From a virus, in the IMG/VR virus record IMGVR_UViG_3300037728_000013, positions 1-34,845 of that record: a DNA stretch of 34,845 bases; one strand, given 5' to 3'. A program made the translations under genes and the position numbers. The stretch's first letter is position 1. The number at the start of each line of letters is the position of its first letter. Positions 1 through 7,954 of the stretch are shown one piece after another. The notes under the pieces are model-generated. The model saw nothing but the letters and a program-made list of their open reading frames with translations. It was not told the origin of the DNA and did no database searches.

Positions 1-94
1 GTTCCTCTTCTTTTGAAAACCGAACCCCCAAACTCCCCCTGTGGTCTAAAATCTCAATCAAATTCAAGCATTTCACGTTAACTGTTCCTTCCAT
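1..94 (-). CDS. Partial hypothetical protein, cut by the window edge
   Basis: An open frame starts at an ATG (complement of 92-94) and runs 31 codons to the window edge without a stop. The peptide begins MEGTVNVKCLNLIEILDHRG. It starts 17 bases after the stop of the gene before it on the same strand, the tight spacing seen across this minus-strand cluster, and the bases before the ATG are A-rich (aagcaaaacaaaa), as at other starts here. The rest of the gene lies outside the window, so no function can be given. Confidence 0.5.
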   Translation of the reverse strand, partial: MEGTVNVKCLNLIEILDHRGSLGVRFSKEEE

Positions 95-111
95 TTTTGT
101 TTTGCTTCTTC

Positions 112-405
112 TCATTTTCTATAGTCTAGATTCATTTTTCTGGCAACGATCTGTCTCCACCGGGATACCGAATCGCCTATGGGTTTGTATTGAGGGTATA
201 GACCGTATGCAGACTTAGAGATCGTCTTGCCGGATTCTTTGATTTGAATACTTAGGCTTCCAAATCTTGTAACCGTGAATTTCCACTTGATTTCGTCTAA
301 GCTATATGTAACTGTGTTTTCTTCTCTTGTAGGACTAAACCCGTCAACAGTTTCTTCACAGAATCTTTTAGCGAACAAGACTTGCTCTTCTTTGGTTAAA
401 ATCAT
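112..405 (-). CDS. Small hypothetical protein (97 aa)
   Basis: The chosen start is the ATG at 405-403, giving a 97-residue protein beginning MILTKEEQVLFAKRF. A longer frame opens at 552, but its extra 49 residues would overlap the well-formed neighbouring gene (413-820) by 140 bases. The 405 start leaves a 7-base gap, the normal spacing in this cluster. The protein is mixed alpha/beta in character, with repeated basic and aromatic residues (KWKFTVTRFGSLSIQIK), and has no signal peptide or membrane segment. It belongs to the minus-strand operon downstream of the SNF2 helicase. I do not recognise the family. Confidence 0.6.
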   Translation of the reverse strand: MILTKEEQVLFAKRFCEETVDGFSPTREENTVTYSLDEIKWKFTVTRFGSLSIQIKESGKTISKSAYGLYPQYKPIGDSVSRWRQIVARKMNLDYRK

Positions 406-412
406 TGGATTG

Positions 413-820
413 CTAACAGTCAAAATTGATTTCAATTCTTCCGCTGAACACGCCTCCTCCCTCCGAAGGCACAAAACCAATTTGAACGCGGTTTTTCCTT
501 CCCACCGACACAAAAGGAACAATTGCCCCTGTAAAGGGGATACCAAGTTCAAAGTGATCGTATCCAGTTGCTGCTCCCAATATTACGCCTACGTGAAGGT
601 AATTTGTTATGCTGTGGCAATAAGAAGTTCCAACAAAGGTTGTCACTTTTTCGTGAGAATTTTTATAAAATCCCATTTGAAGCTTTAATGGACCCGTTCC
701 AACTTCGGTTCCAACTCCGGGGTTGAATTCGTTAAGTTCGCTTTCCCGGTCTAGGTGGTAGCTTGTAAACGTAAAGTTAGTTTTTACCCCGTACGCCTTT
801 AAGTAATCAACAAGATTCAT
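413..820 (-). CDS. Hypothetical protein (135 aa), beta-rich
   Basis: The 135-residue frame begins MNLVDYLKAYGVKTNFT. It is rich in short beta-prone segments alternating with glycines (GVILGAATGYD, GIPFTGAIVPFVSVGRK), suggesting a compact beta fold. There is no signal peptide and no recognised motif. The start lies 39 bases after the stop of the 860-1072 gene and the end lies 7 bases before the 405 start, so it is probably co-transcribed with the helicase from the promoter near 2887. The overlapping plus-strand frame at 275-688 is its shadow. Function unknown. Confidence 0.65.
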   Translation of the reverse strand: MNLVDYLKAYGVKTNFTFTSYHLDRESELNEFNPGVGTEVGTGPLKLQMGFYKNSHEKVTTFVGTSYCHSITNYLHVGVILGAATGYDHFELGIPFTGAIVPFVSVGRKNRVQIGFVPSEGGGVFSGRIEINFDC

Positions 821-859
821 TTGTCTTTAACGGATTTTGTTTTATCTGAGGTTGTGCTC

Positions 860-1072
860 TTAAAGAGAAAGAACTTTTTCTATGTTTTCCTTAACTACGT
901 CGATCTTTTTATATCCCATTACCGTCTTTTTCCAAGGTCCCCCATTTCTATGAATCCACGTTTTTTCTTCAACCGGAACAACTCGCATAAAAGACCAAGA
1001 GGAAACTGCATAGTCCCCGTACTCCCATTCGGTGCTGGAGTTGACCTTGTTATCTAAAACAATTATACCCAT
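860..1072 (-). CDS. Small hypothetical protein (70 aa)
   Basis: A 70-residue frame starts 6 bases after the stop of the SNF2 helicase gene, which argues for translation in the same operon. The protein begins MGIIVLDNKVNSSTEWEYGD, is rich in Trp (WEYGD, SSWSF, KTWIH, GPWKK) and ends in a charged helix. No signal peptide or metal-binding motif is visible. The plus-strand frame at 821-1057 covers the same bases and is judged a shadow. Function unknown. Confidence 0.6.
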   Translation of the reverse strand: MGIIVLDNKVNSSTEWEYGDYAVSSWSFMRVVPVEEKTWIHRNGGPWKKTVMGYKKIDVVKENIEKVLSL

Positions 1073-1078
1073 TTTTTG

Positions 1079-2842
1079 TTAAGACTGTCTGTCTGTAATC
1101 TTCTTAATAACACCTTTCACGACGTTTCCTTCTTCGTCTGTTATATCTTTCCCGGCGTTTATCTGTTCCGTGACAATCCTTTTCTTTTTTAGGACTTCAA
1201 ACATGTCTTTGTCTATCGTTTCTTTTGCTAGAAGGAAGTAAACGTTCACAGAATCTTCTTGTCCTATCCGGTGGCAACGGTCTTCTGCTTGGCTTACTTC
1301 TGCGGGGGTCCAAGGGAGTTCAAGGAATACGACATTTGAAGACTCTGTTAACGTAAGCCCCGTTCCTCCAGCTTGTATGTTCAAGACAATCACCTTTTCA
1401 GAATCGTCGTTTTGAAACTTGTCTACAACGTCTTGCCTGTCTTCGACCGGAACGGAACCGTCAATTTTTAAAGCGTCAAATTCATCTACAATCTCTTGGA
1501 TAACAAACTTGTGGTGGGCGAAAAGAACCAGCTTCTCCCCGGACTTCAAAAAGTCCTTGATCCACCTTTTCGCTTTCTTTAGCTTACCTTTGCTTGCAAG
1601 TTTTCGAAGCTCTGCAAGCTTCATCAATTTTTCGGCGTATCCGCTAATTTCATTCGCTCCATACTCCTTTCGAATTTTTTCCTGTTGTTCAAGGGCATCT
1701 AGACTTTCTATTTTTTCAAGGAAGTCTTCATCTGTAATCTCTTGTTTTCGAAGATGGGCGGCAAGGTCCTCTTCTGCCACGTCGTATTCTTTCCGGTTGT
1801 CAATATCAAATTCAATATACGAACGCTGTTTATCTGGAAGGTCTTCAAGAACCTCTTTTTTGTTTCTTCGAATATAGCAAAGTTTCTTTAAACGTTCGTG
1901 AAGCTCCTTTACATTTGAGGCCCCGTCGTAGTCTAGCCCCCACCGAGTTTGTTCAGCATCGCAGTAGCGTTTAACGAAAGGATAGAATCCACCAAACTCT
2001 TCTTCAAAGCGGTCGATGATCTTGAGTTGGTTGATAAGCTCTTTTGGCCTGTTCACAACAGCCGTTCCGGAAAGAAGGATCTTTGGCCCGTCTATTCTCC
2101 GTGCAATCTGTCTTGCGGCCTTAGAACGTTTTGCAGACCCGTTTTTTACGTAGTGGCTCTCGTCAAGTATAAGACCACCCCAATCGTGTTCTCGAAGTTT
2201 TTTCCTGTACTTCCATAGAATATCGTAGTTGATAATGCATACTCTAGCCCGAAGGTCAAGCCCTTCGCTAGAGTGCTGGACCTTTGCCGTTTTTCGGGGG
2301 AGCCACATGTTCCATTCTCTTTTCCAATTGTCTTTTAAAGAAGCTGGACATACGACAAGAACCGGATATGCATCTTGCTTGTGCATCGCCGCTATACTCT
2401 CCACAGTCTTTCCGAGGCCCGGTTCGTCTCCGATAATGACGTTTTTATTTTCAACCGCGTATTTGATTCCTACCTCTTGAAACGGATACGGGTTCATGCC
2501 TTGTGCGAGGCCGTAAACCTTGAAGTCTTCAACTTCATCTTTTTCCGCAAGGCGCTTGTTTTTCTCTTTCTGTTTTTCTACCTTCTTTGCTTCTTTAATG
2601 ATGCTTTCCATCCGGTTTTGAATGGAACGGGGAACGTCTGACTTATCTAAATCCCAATCTTGCAAAAACTTCAAGAAGTCAGGAAGCGAGTTTCGGTTAA
2701 GCTTAAACTTCCACTCTTTGCTTCGCTTGACATACTTCCTTCCGGGAATGTTTTCCTTGACGTAGTTGACAAGCTCTTTGTCGTAATCGAAGTCAAGATA
2801 AATATAATCGGCAGATGTAATTCTAAAATCTATATCCGGCAT
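1079..2842 (-). CDS. SNF2/SMARCAL1-like superfamily 2 helicase-translocase
   Basis: This 587-residue protein has the full set of SF2 ATPase motifs: Walker A GDEPGLGKT (138-146), Walker B DESH (227-230), motif III SGT (258-260), a RecA2 domain with AGGTGLTLTE (491-500) and motif VI QAEDRCHRIGQ (518-528). The CHRIGQ signature and the DExGLGKT loop place it with SNF2 enzymes of the SMARCAL1/HARP type. The N-terminal 60 residues (YLDFDYDKELVNYVK, SKEWKFKL) resemble a HARP-like substrate-recognition module. Such enzymes use ATP to track on duplex DNA and anneal or remodel forks; in phages they fill a UvsW-like role in replication and recombination. It is the first gene of a minus-strand operon behind a promoter-like box at 2887-2876. 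The family is clear; the exact DNA substrate is inference. Confidence 0.93.
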   Translation of the reverse strand: MPDIDFRITSADYIYLDFDYDKELVNYVKENIPGRKYVKRSKEWKFKLNRNSLPDFLKFLQDWDLDKSDVPRSIQNRMESIIKEAKKVEKQKEKNKRLAEKDEVEDFKVYGLAQGMNPYPFQEVGIKYAVENKNVIIGDEPGLGKTVESIAAMHKQDAYPVLVVCPASLKDNWKREWNMWLPRKTAKVQHSSEGLDLRARVCIINYDILWKYRKKLREHDWGGLILDESHYVKNGSAKRSKAARQIARRIDGPKILLSGTAVVNRPKELINQLKIIDRFEEEFGGFYPFVKRYCDAEQTRWGLDYDGASNVKELHERLKKLCYIRRNKKEVLEDLPDKQRSYIEFDIDNRKEYDVAEEDLAAHLRKQEITDEDFLEKIESLDALEQQEKIRKEYGANEISGYAEKLMKLAELRKLASKGKLKKAKRWIKDFLKSGEKLVLFAHHKFVIQEIVDEFDALKIDGSVPVEDRQDVVDKFQNDDSEKVIVLNIQAGGTGLTLTESSNVVFLELPWTPAEVSQAEDRCHRIGQEDSVNVYFLLAKETIDKDMFEVLKKKRIVTEQINAGKDITDEEGNVVKGVIKKITDRQS

Positions 2843-2875
2843 ACCTTTTGCTTTTTAATGAATGCTTTCCTTTTT

Positions 2876-2887
2876 GTTTATAGATAG
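2876..2887 (-). promoter_or_regulatory. Late-type promoter box for the helicase operon
   Basis: Read on the minus strand this is CTATCTATAAAC, the same 12 bases found at 22637-22648 upstream of the tail chaperone. It lies about 35 bases before the helicase ATG and directly after the terminator of the preceding gene. It resembles the T4 late consensus TATAAATA; the assignment rests on repetition and position only. Confidence 0.5.
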
Positions 2888-2897
2888 AAAATAACAA

Positions 2898-2930
2898 AAG
2901 GGAGGCCAGCCTTTCAACTAAGCCTCCCTT
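2898..2930 (-). terminator. Intrinsic terminator after the zinc-ribbon gene
   Basis: A perfect 9-bp stem (AAGGGAGGC / GCCTCCCTT, arms 2898-2906 and 2922-2930) encloses a 15-base loop. On the minus strand it is followed by a U-rich tail (TTTTGTTATTTT). It lies 30 bases after the stop of the zinc-ribbon gene and just before the helicase promoter, so it separates two transcription units. Confidence 0.8.
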
Positions 2931-2959
2931 CGGATTTAAAGAATATTCAAAACAGTTGT

Positions 2960-3733
2960 TTACTCAAACTCTGTTCCACAGTACGCACAAAACTTCCAAT
3001 TCTTTTTTTGTTTTGCCCCACACTCTGTGCAATACTTCCGGGAACTGTTCTTTTGACTTGCAGGAAGAAGCTTAAACCGAACGGTGTGAAACGAGAAGTT
3101 TTTGAATTTCTCGTTTGTTACGTTGAAGTCTTGTCCGGTTTTCTCTCCCGGCTCAATTCTTCCGGTTTTTAACGTTTCTCCGTCTTTTGAAGAACCGGAA
3201 ATGCTCACGTCTCCGCTAAAGCTGATAGAACTAAAGCTGGAAGTATCCATCCAGATTCTTGGCCTATTTGGGGCAGTCCAAGGATCTCGCTCCCACGGAT
3301 ACGGGTTGATAGGTTTTTTATCTGGATAATCGTCCTTTGGTGGATTCCACGTTATTTGATGTTGCTTATAGAAGTTGACCTCTTTTTCGTAAAACTTAAT
3401 CGCAACTTCACCGTTTTTTTCAATGAAGCGTTCATTTTTTTTCGGCACTTCGTAAGTGCCGAACCGAAACGCTTTATCTTCTCCAATGTACCGTTTTAGA
3501 AACGTGTGTTCTCCGGGTCGTAAAACAAGACCCGAATCAGACGTTTCTCCTTGAATTTTAAGTTTAGCCAAGACCGGATCTTCGGTTGGGTTGTTAAGTT
3601 CTATTTCAAACTGTTGGCCGTCTTCAAGGTACACGTTTTGACCGTTTTCTGTTGGGCGTCGGTCTTTATTTACGGTAATCCATGCTTCCGGCTTTTGACT
3701 TTCGTGTGACGTATATGATTTTGTCTTGTACAT
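2960..3733 (-). CDS. Zinc-ribbon protein of unknown function (257 aa)
   Basis: The C-terminal 25 residues carry a double CxxC zinc ribbon (KYCTECGAKQ then FCAYCGTEFE). The preceding 230 residues look like two beta-sandwich-type segments: residues ~25-115, including GLVLRPGEHTFLKRYIGED, and ~160-225, including SSISFSGDVSISGSS and FSFHTVRFKLLP. They are joined by a proline/tryptophan-rich linker (NPYPWERDPWTAPNRPRIW). The 'LRPGE..FL.RYI' segment reminds me of proteins seen in other large tailed phages, but I cannot name a function. It is a single-gene unit: the start faces the plus-strand neck gene across a 121-base divergent intergenic region, and a terminator follows. Confidence 0.8.
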   Translation of the reverse strand: MYKTKSYTSHESQKPEAWITVNKDRRPTENGQNVYLEDGQQFEIELNNPTEDPVLAKLKIQGETSDSGLVLRPGEHTFLKRYIGEDKAFRFGTYEVPKKNERFIEKNGEVAIKFYEKEVNFYKQHQITWNPPKDDYPDKKPINPYPWERDPWTAPNRPRIWMDTSSFSSISFSGDVSISGSSKDGETLKTGRIEPGEKTGQDFNVTNEKFKNFSFHTVRFKLLPASQKNSSRKYCTECGAKQKKNWKFCAYCGTEFE

Positions 3734-3825
3734 AATTTTGTTGAACGTTTTGCTTCTATCGCTTCATACCCCGAAAAGAGGCATTCTAAAGCCCGAACGA
3801 CTCGCGACTTCCGCATTTTATTCAC

Positions 3826-3836
3826 CTATATATAAC
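3826..3836 (+). promoter_or_regulatory. Late-type promoter box before the first virion gene
   Basis: CTATATATAAC lies 19 bases before the GTG at 3855, in the divergent region between the zinc-ribbon gene and the neck gene. The same CTATATATA core recurs at 6859, 12647 and 16779, each at the head of a transcription unit. The core is nearly palindromic, so it could also serve the minus strand. Confidence 0.5.
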
Positions 3837-3854
3837 TGTAAGAGATAAAAGGTT

Positions 3855-5150
3855 GTGACTTCACAGACGTATTCAAAGAGACTTCATATGGCTGTACCTA
3901 CAAAGTTTGACGGAACGCTTGGAAACCCCGTTGGAAAAACTTCATTTGGCTATTTTGACGGAGATCCGGATTTCATTAAAGACGCCCCCAAAATTGCAGA
4001 TTGGATTGCGCGGCGTCTTGGTTGGCCGACTGTTGATATTGAGATCGATGAAAAAGACCTTTACAACTCCATTGAAGAGGCGATTCTTGAATTTTCAAGG
4101 CTTGTCAACCACCTTAACATCAAAGACAACTTAATCATTCTTCAAGGAAACGAAAAGATTGGTGAATATGAAAACTTAACCGGGAAACACGTCACCGGAT
4201 CTCCAGTCCGGGAAATGGTTCGGCTTGCAAAAGCCTATGGGTCCGAGGTTGGACACGGTGGAAGTGTAACTTGGAGAAAAGATTTCATCAACATCAAACG
4301 CGGAAAACAGCGTTACGACATTAAAAAGCTTTTCAAAGAGAAAAACAGGTCCGGATCTGTTCCAATTGAAGACAGAGAGATCATCATCAAGAAGATTTAC
4401 TACTACCCTCCACATGCCATTGAGAGGCTTTATGATCCATTCTCTGTTGGGGGAGTGGGAACGCTAAACGTTCTTCGAGAACTTGGCTTTAGCGACTATG
4501 GCGTGGCTTCTGAATACCTTATGATGCCAGCGTACCATGATCTTCTTCGCTTGCAAGCGGTTGAGTTTAACGACTTGATTCGACGCTCCGGATATACGTA
4601 CAGACTTACCAACGGAGTGCTTACGATCACGCCGATTCCGGGAACAGAAGACTTTTTTGGTGGAGACGCAATTCCGGAAAACGACGACAACGAAGAACCA
4701 AACCGCTCGTTTCCAAGGAGGATCTGGTTTGACTATGTGTTCAAAGACGAAGCAAACAACGTTCAAGTTGTAGACTCCGATATTGCAAACGTTGTTTCCG
4801 ACTATTCAGATGTTCCATACGACGTTCACCACTACGAAGACATTAACCAACCTTCTAGGCGTTGGATTTACAAATACGCACTTGAAGTTGCAAGACACAA
4901 GCTTGGAACTGTTCGCTCGAAGTACGGAAATTCTATTCCGGGAACCAACGGCGCTGACCTTCAACTTGACGGTGAAAGCCAAAAGCAGGAAGCGCAACAG
5001 AACATGGAACAGCTTGAAAACAACCTAAGAGAACAGCTTGAACAGCTTTCTAGGACAAATCTTCTTGAAGAGCAAAACCAACAGCAGCAAAATCTTCAAG
5101 AAATGATGAACCGGATTCCAAAAAAGATTTACATTGGCTATGGTGGGTAA
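3855..5150 (+). CDS. Virion structural protein, probable neck or head-completion protein
   Basis: This 431-residue protein has an N-terminal segment (APKIADWIARRLGWPTVDIE, followed by an acidic helix with EEAILEFSRLVN and LQGN) that I associate with large-myovirus neck or connector proteins. That is recall, not a search result. The last 60 residues are a Gln-rich coiled coil (QLENNLREQLEQLSR, EEQNQQQQNLQEMM). In order it occupies the place of T4 gene 13, upstream of the gp14-like gene. The start is uncertain: GTG at 3855 follows an A-rich tract, while an in-frame ATG at 3888 would begin MAVPTKFDGTLGN. The 3' end overlaps the next gene by 11 bases. I would expect it at the head-tail junction. 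Confidence 0.6.
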   Translation: MTSQTYSKRLHMAVPTKFDGTLGNPVGKTSFGYFDGDPDFIKDAPKIADWIARRLGWPTVDIEIDEKDLYNSIEEAILEFSRLVNHLNIKDNLIILQGNEKIGEYENLTGKHVTGSPVREMVRLAKAYGSEVGHGGSVTWRKDFINIKRGKQRYDIKKLFKEKNRSGSVPIEDREIIIKKIYYYPPHAIERLYDPFSVGGVGTLNVLRELGFSDYGVASEYLMMPAYHDLLRLQAVEFNDLIRRSGYTYRLTNGVLTITPIPGTEDFFGGDAIPENDDNEEPNRSFPRRIWFDYVFKDEANNVQVVDSDIANVVSDYSDVPYDVHHYEDINQPSRRWIYKYALEVARHKLGTVRSKYGNSIPGTNGADLQLDGESQKQEAQQNMEQLENNLREQLEQLSRTNLLEEQNQQQQNLQEMMNRIPKKIYIGYGG

Positions 5151-5910
5151 AAAAGACCTTATCGAAAGAGTTGAACACAGAGTATCTTACCGCTTAACCG
5201 AAGACGCGGAAACGGATAAGCTAATGCGAAAACAAGCCGTTGACGTGTTTGAAAGCCTCTTAGAGTACATAAAAAGTGGTGGGATGATCCAATACATCGG
5301 GAGATACAACAGCCCGTATGTCCGGATCGATTGGTTTACAGAATACGAAAAGGAAGCTAAAAATCCGCTTCGAATCGTGTTTGGTGAAAAAAGCCAGTCT
5401 CGAACAGATGGAATGTATACAAACGAGCTTAAAGGTGGCCCTGCCATTGTGTTGTATATTCTTGAAGACAACCCGCATAAAAAGGATGAAAAAGAAATAA
5501 GACGTGAAATTTCTCAAAACCTAAGAAATGTGTTTGATCTTGTTATTCACGAATACATCCACTACTTAGACGATAAAAGAACTGACCTTGGGCTTGACCA
5601 AATTGCAACGTATGACTCAAAAGAGATTTCAAGCGAAGAGTGGAGAACATACTTTTCCGACCCTTTGGAAGTGAACGCTTACTTTCAATCGGCAGTTGCA
5701 CAGGTTCAAGAACTTGTCGGTGAACCTAGCCTCCTTAACTCTTTAAACAAAAGAAACTGGAATGGGGACTTCCGGAAGTTCAAAGACTGGGTGTTCGGGG
5801 AGTTTTTGCCCGATCAACTTCTTCGTGCGGTGTCAAAACGGCAGGAAAAGCGGTTGATTAACAGGCTATACGGGTATTGGGAAAGTTACGTTCAACCAAA
5901 GCTTTCTTGA
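5140..5910 (+). CDS. Putative zinc metallopeptidase (HExxH)
   Basis: The protein carries VIHEYIHYLDDKR, a zincin HExxH signature (His137, Glu138, His141) with an Asp three residues on. This fits a zinc-binding metallopeptidase active site. No signal peptide or membrane helix is seen, so it should act in the cytoplasm or inside the virion. The start is taken as the ATG at 5140, which overlaps the previous stop by 11 bases and suggests translational coupling; a TTG at 5134 would add two residues. It lies between two neck-type genes and could be a maturation protease or an ejected enzyme, both inference. The rest of the protein shows no family I can name. Confidence 0.6.
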   Translation: MVGKKDLIERVEHRVSYRLTEDAETDKLMRKQAVDVFESLLEYIKSGGMIQYIGRYNSPYVRIDWFTEYEKEAKNPLRIVFGEKSQSRTDGMYTNELKGGPAIVLYILEDNPHKKDEKEIRREISQNLRNVFDLVIHEYIHYLDDKRTDLGLDQIATYDSKEISSEEWRTYFSDPLEVNAYFQSAVAQVQELVGEPSLLNSLNKRNWNGDFRKFKDWVFGEFLPDQLLRAVSKRQEKRLINRLYGYWESYVQPKLS

Positions 5911-6046
5911 CCTTTTCGCTTTGAGTTTCCCCGTTTTGCGTGCCCCGTGTGTAACGTGTAGCGAGTGTGTAGTGAACTCGTTATTATCGTTCCAAGCTTG
6001 TCATATACACGCAAGACGCTTTAAACACGCTCATTTTAACACCTAC

Positions 6047-6820
6047 TTAGGAAGCGTAAGCTTGTCTGCTCTTTTTGAACTTGATGTTGTGTTTTATCGT
6101 ATCGGTAAGCTGGATTAGCACCCGGTCGTTTTCTATGTCACATCTCATTCGGTGGGCATAATCGGGAAACGTTTTCTTTAGGTCTTTTAGACCCGAAAGT
6201 GAAACGCTTGTGTCATGCCTTCTACTTATAAATGAGATTCGACAGAACCTTTCGGCCAGCTTCTTCATTCGATGAATTTCGCTTTTGCACGAATCAAGAA
6301 CTTCGGCTAGAAAGGATACCGAAAGCGTTAAGGGAGAAAAGCTTTCACCTTCAAGCAAATCGAAGGAGTGGCCTTTATGCGCTCGACTCGTTTTGCGAAC
6401 GTACCATTTCCTTTGGTTTGCTCTTTTGGCAACCACCATCGAGAATAGGTGGGCTTTTGCTTCCTTAACGTTTTCTATATTTTTTACAGCGAGTTGACGA
6501 ACGGTGCTCGACGTGATATTGTACTTGTTCAACAGGTGTTTCCATCCGTTGATTTTCCACGCCGAGCATCTTTCGCTGTAATAAATCCAGTCTAGGTCCT
6601 CTAAGCGGCTTAGATTCCGCTTTAGAGAGCGGTTACACGTCCACCTCATCTTCCCCTTCAAGTATTCTCTTTCGCGGCTTGTAATCGAAATATAACCGTC
6701 ACAAAGAGACTTGAGGTGCATAAACAGCAAAAACTCGCGGGAAAGGTTGTTCCGAAGAACAAACTCCGCGAGCTTGACGTTTACGTTCAAATGTGGGTTG
6801 TTTAGATTAGGAGTAACCAC
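6047..6820 (-). CDS. Inverted gene, possible winged-helix DNA-binding protein (257 aa)
   Basis: This gene is on the minus strand inside the plus-strand virion block. The protein is strongly basic and helical. Residues ~30-75 (FLLFMHLKSLCDGYISITS then KRNLSRLEDLDWIYY) look like a winged helix-turn-helix, as in replication-initiator or MarR-type proteins. The C-terminal half contains further Arg/Lys-rich helices (IHRMKKLAERFCRI). The start is a GTG at 6820, about 40 bases behind the palindromic box at 6859-6868, which could drive both this gene and the gp14-like gene. The 3' end converges with the metallopeptidase gene across 136 bases. A regulator, or a gene acquired independently of its neighbours, is plausible but unproven. 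Confidence 0.55.
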   Translation of the reverse strand: MVTPNLNNPHLNVNVKLAEFVLRNNLSREFLLFMHLKSLCDGYISITSREREYLKGKMRWTCNRSLKRNLSRLEDLDWIYYSERCSAWKINGWKHLLNKYNITSSTVRQLAVKNIENVKEAKAHLFSMVVAKRANQRKWYVRKTSRAHKGHSFDLLEGESFSPLTLSVSFLAEVLDSCKSEIHRMKKLAERFCRISFISRRHDTSVSLSGLKDLKKTFPDYAHRMRCDIENDRVLIQLTDTIKHNIKFKKSRQAYAS

Positions 6821-6858
6821 GTTTAGCTTACAATAAAACCTTTTCGTTTAATTCTGTT

Positions 6859-6868
6859 CTATATATAG
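6859..6868. promoter_or_regulatory. Palindromic promoter box between divergent genes
   Basis: CTATATATAG reads the same on both strands. It lies 28 bases before the gp14-like start at 6897 and 38 bases before the GTG of the inverted gene at 6820. It matches the boxes at 3826 and 16779 and may fire in both directions. Confidence 0.5.
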
Positions 6869-6896
6869 TGTGAACCATTTAAACTTTGTGTGAAGA

Positions 6897-7412
6897 TTGG
6901 CAGAACTTGACAATAACGACGATTACGGAAGAGATCAACCCGACCAGCAGCAGTTTTTTGTGGGGGGGAATGATTGGGCCTTTATTCAAGGCGTTAATGA
7001 GGAATATGTAGACGAGATCATTGACATTCCGATCATCTACTACAAAATCCTTCCACAAGAGACGGTCACAAATCTGTACGGGGAAAGCCCCGAAGGAGAA
7101 GTGTACCGCCCTCCTTTTCAAATCAAAGTGCTTATTACCCCCGAAGATCAGCAAACAGATAGGCAAAACACCGGAGGTCCGACGAAGAAACAATCGATGC
7201 AGTTTGGTATTCAACGTGAAGTTTTGAAAAAGTTTGACATTTACCCGGAAGAAGGAGACGTTATTCAATGGTCAAATCTTTACTTTGAGGTAAAAGAAGT
7301 GGTTGACAACACGCTTGTTGGTGACAAGTTTAACCTTCGACACGCAGTTACGGTGCGAACTGAACAGACAAGAATTTCAAAAATCAACGTCATTGATCCC
7401 GACGAAGGATAA
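6897..7412 (+). CDS. Neck protein, gp14-like
   Basis: The 171-residue protein has a pattern I recognise from neck (gp14-type) proteins of T4-like phages: an ITLYGES-like segment (TNLYGESPEGE), a KQSMQFGIQREVLKKF strand-helix region, then 'YPEEGDVIQWSNLYFEVKEV' and a C-terminal 'RTEQTRISKINVID'. Such proteins join the finished head to the tail and carry fibres or whiskers. The start is a TTG; there is no in-frame ATG before the conserved part, and the promoter box lies 28 bases upstream. It shares one base (taATGa) with the next gene. Context, followed two leader genes later by gp15- and sheath-like genes, supports the call. Confidence 0.6.
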   Translation: MAELDNNDDYGRDQPDQQQFFVGGNDWAFIQGVNEEYVDEIIDIPIIYYKILPQETVTNLYGESPEGEVYRPPFQIKVLITPEDQQTDRQNTGGPTKKQSMQFGIQREVLKKFDIYPEEGDVIQWSNLYFEVKEVVDNTLVGDKFNLRHAVTVRTEQTRISKINVIDPDEG

Positions 7413-7942
7413 TGAAACGCAAGAAAAAATCGCTTAATACTAAATCCAAAGAAGAATCCATCATTCGGGAGTATATTCGTCAAGTAATTCATGAACTTGG
7501 TGAAACCCGGTCTGGCTTCAACTACAGAAACATACTGTCTAGGCTTGACCCGATATACTTTAAATACGAGTTCTCTACACCCGAAAATGCCTACCAAGTC
7601 ACCATTGAAAAGTATGGTGAAGACGAATCTAGTTTAGACGTTAGCTTTTCTGTTGATGGAAGTTTTTCTACGGTAACAAACGAAAACGAAATCTTCAAAG
7701 TCATGGCAACGGTAATGAATATTGTTGAAGAGTTTCATGGCTCTATGAAAAAACGGGGCATTTTTCCTGAAAAATATAACAAATACACATTTGCAGGTTC
7801 ATTTAAGAGTGGTGGCCTTTCTTCTAGTGGTGGGAGCGAGCAAAGAGAACGTCTTTATCTTAAATTCATAAAAAATCGCTTTCCTAACGCAAGTGTAGAG
7901 CGAGATCCTGTAGGTTATACGGTTACTCCTCAACAGAGATAA
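7412..7942 (+). CDS. Candidate packaged protein with a variant leader (176 aa)
   Basis: Residues 17-31 (IIREYIRQVIHELGE) are a divergent form of the leader helix found on many proteins in this window and end in L-G-E, a fit to the prohead-protease site. Unlike the others, it is preceded by 16 very basic residues (MKRKKKSLNTKSK). The payload (residues 32-176) is an alpha/beta domain with SSLDVSFSVDGSF and a glycine/serine-rich loop (SFKSGGLSSSGGS); I do not recognise it. The start overlaps the neck gene stop by one base. Packaging in the head is inference from the leader. Confidence 0.65.
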   Translation: MKRKKKSLNTKSKEESIIREYIRQVIHELGETRSGFNYRNILSRLDPIYFKYEFSTPENAYQVTIEKYGEDESSLDVSFSVDGSFSTVTNENEIFKVMATVMNIVEEFHGSMKKRGIFPEKYNKYTFAGSFKSGGLSSSGGSEQRERLYLKFIKNRFPNASVERDPVGYTVTPQQR

Positions 7943-7954
7943 AAATTTAGTTAG

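Noticed and set aside
406-552. Upstream extension of the 112-405 gene
   Set aside because: It would overlap the 413-820 gene by 140 bases; the 405 ATG gives a normal 7-base gap.
5921-6118. 65-codon plus-strand frame after the metallopeptidase
   Set aside because: It overlaps the 3' end of the inverted gene, is Cys/His-rich without a metal-binding pattern, and has no operon support.
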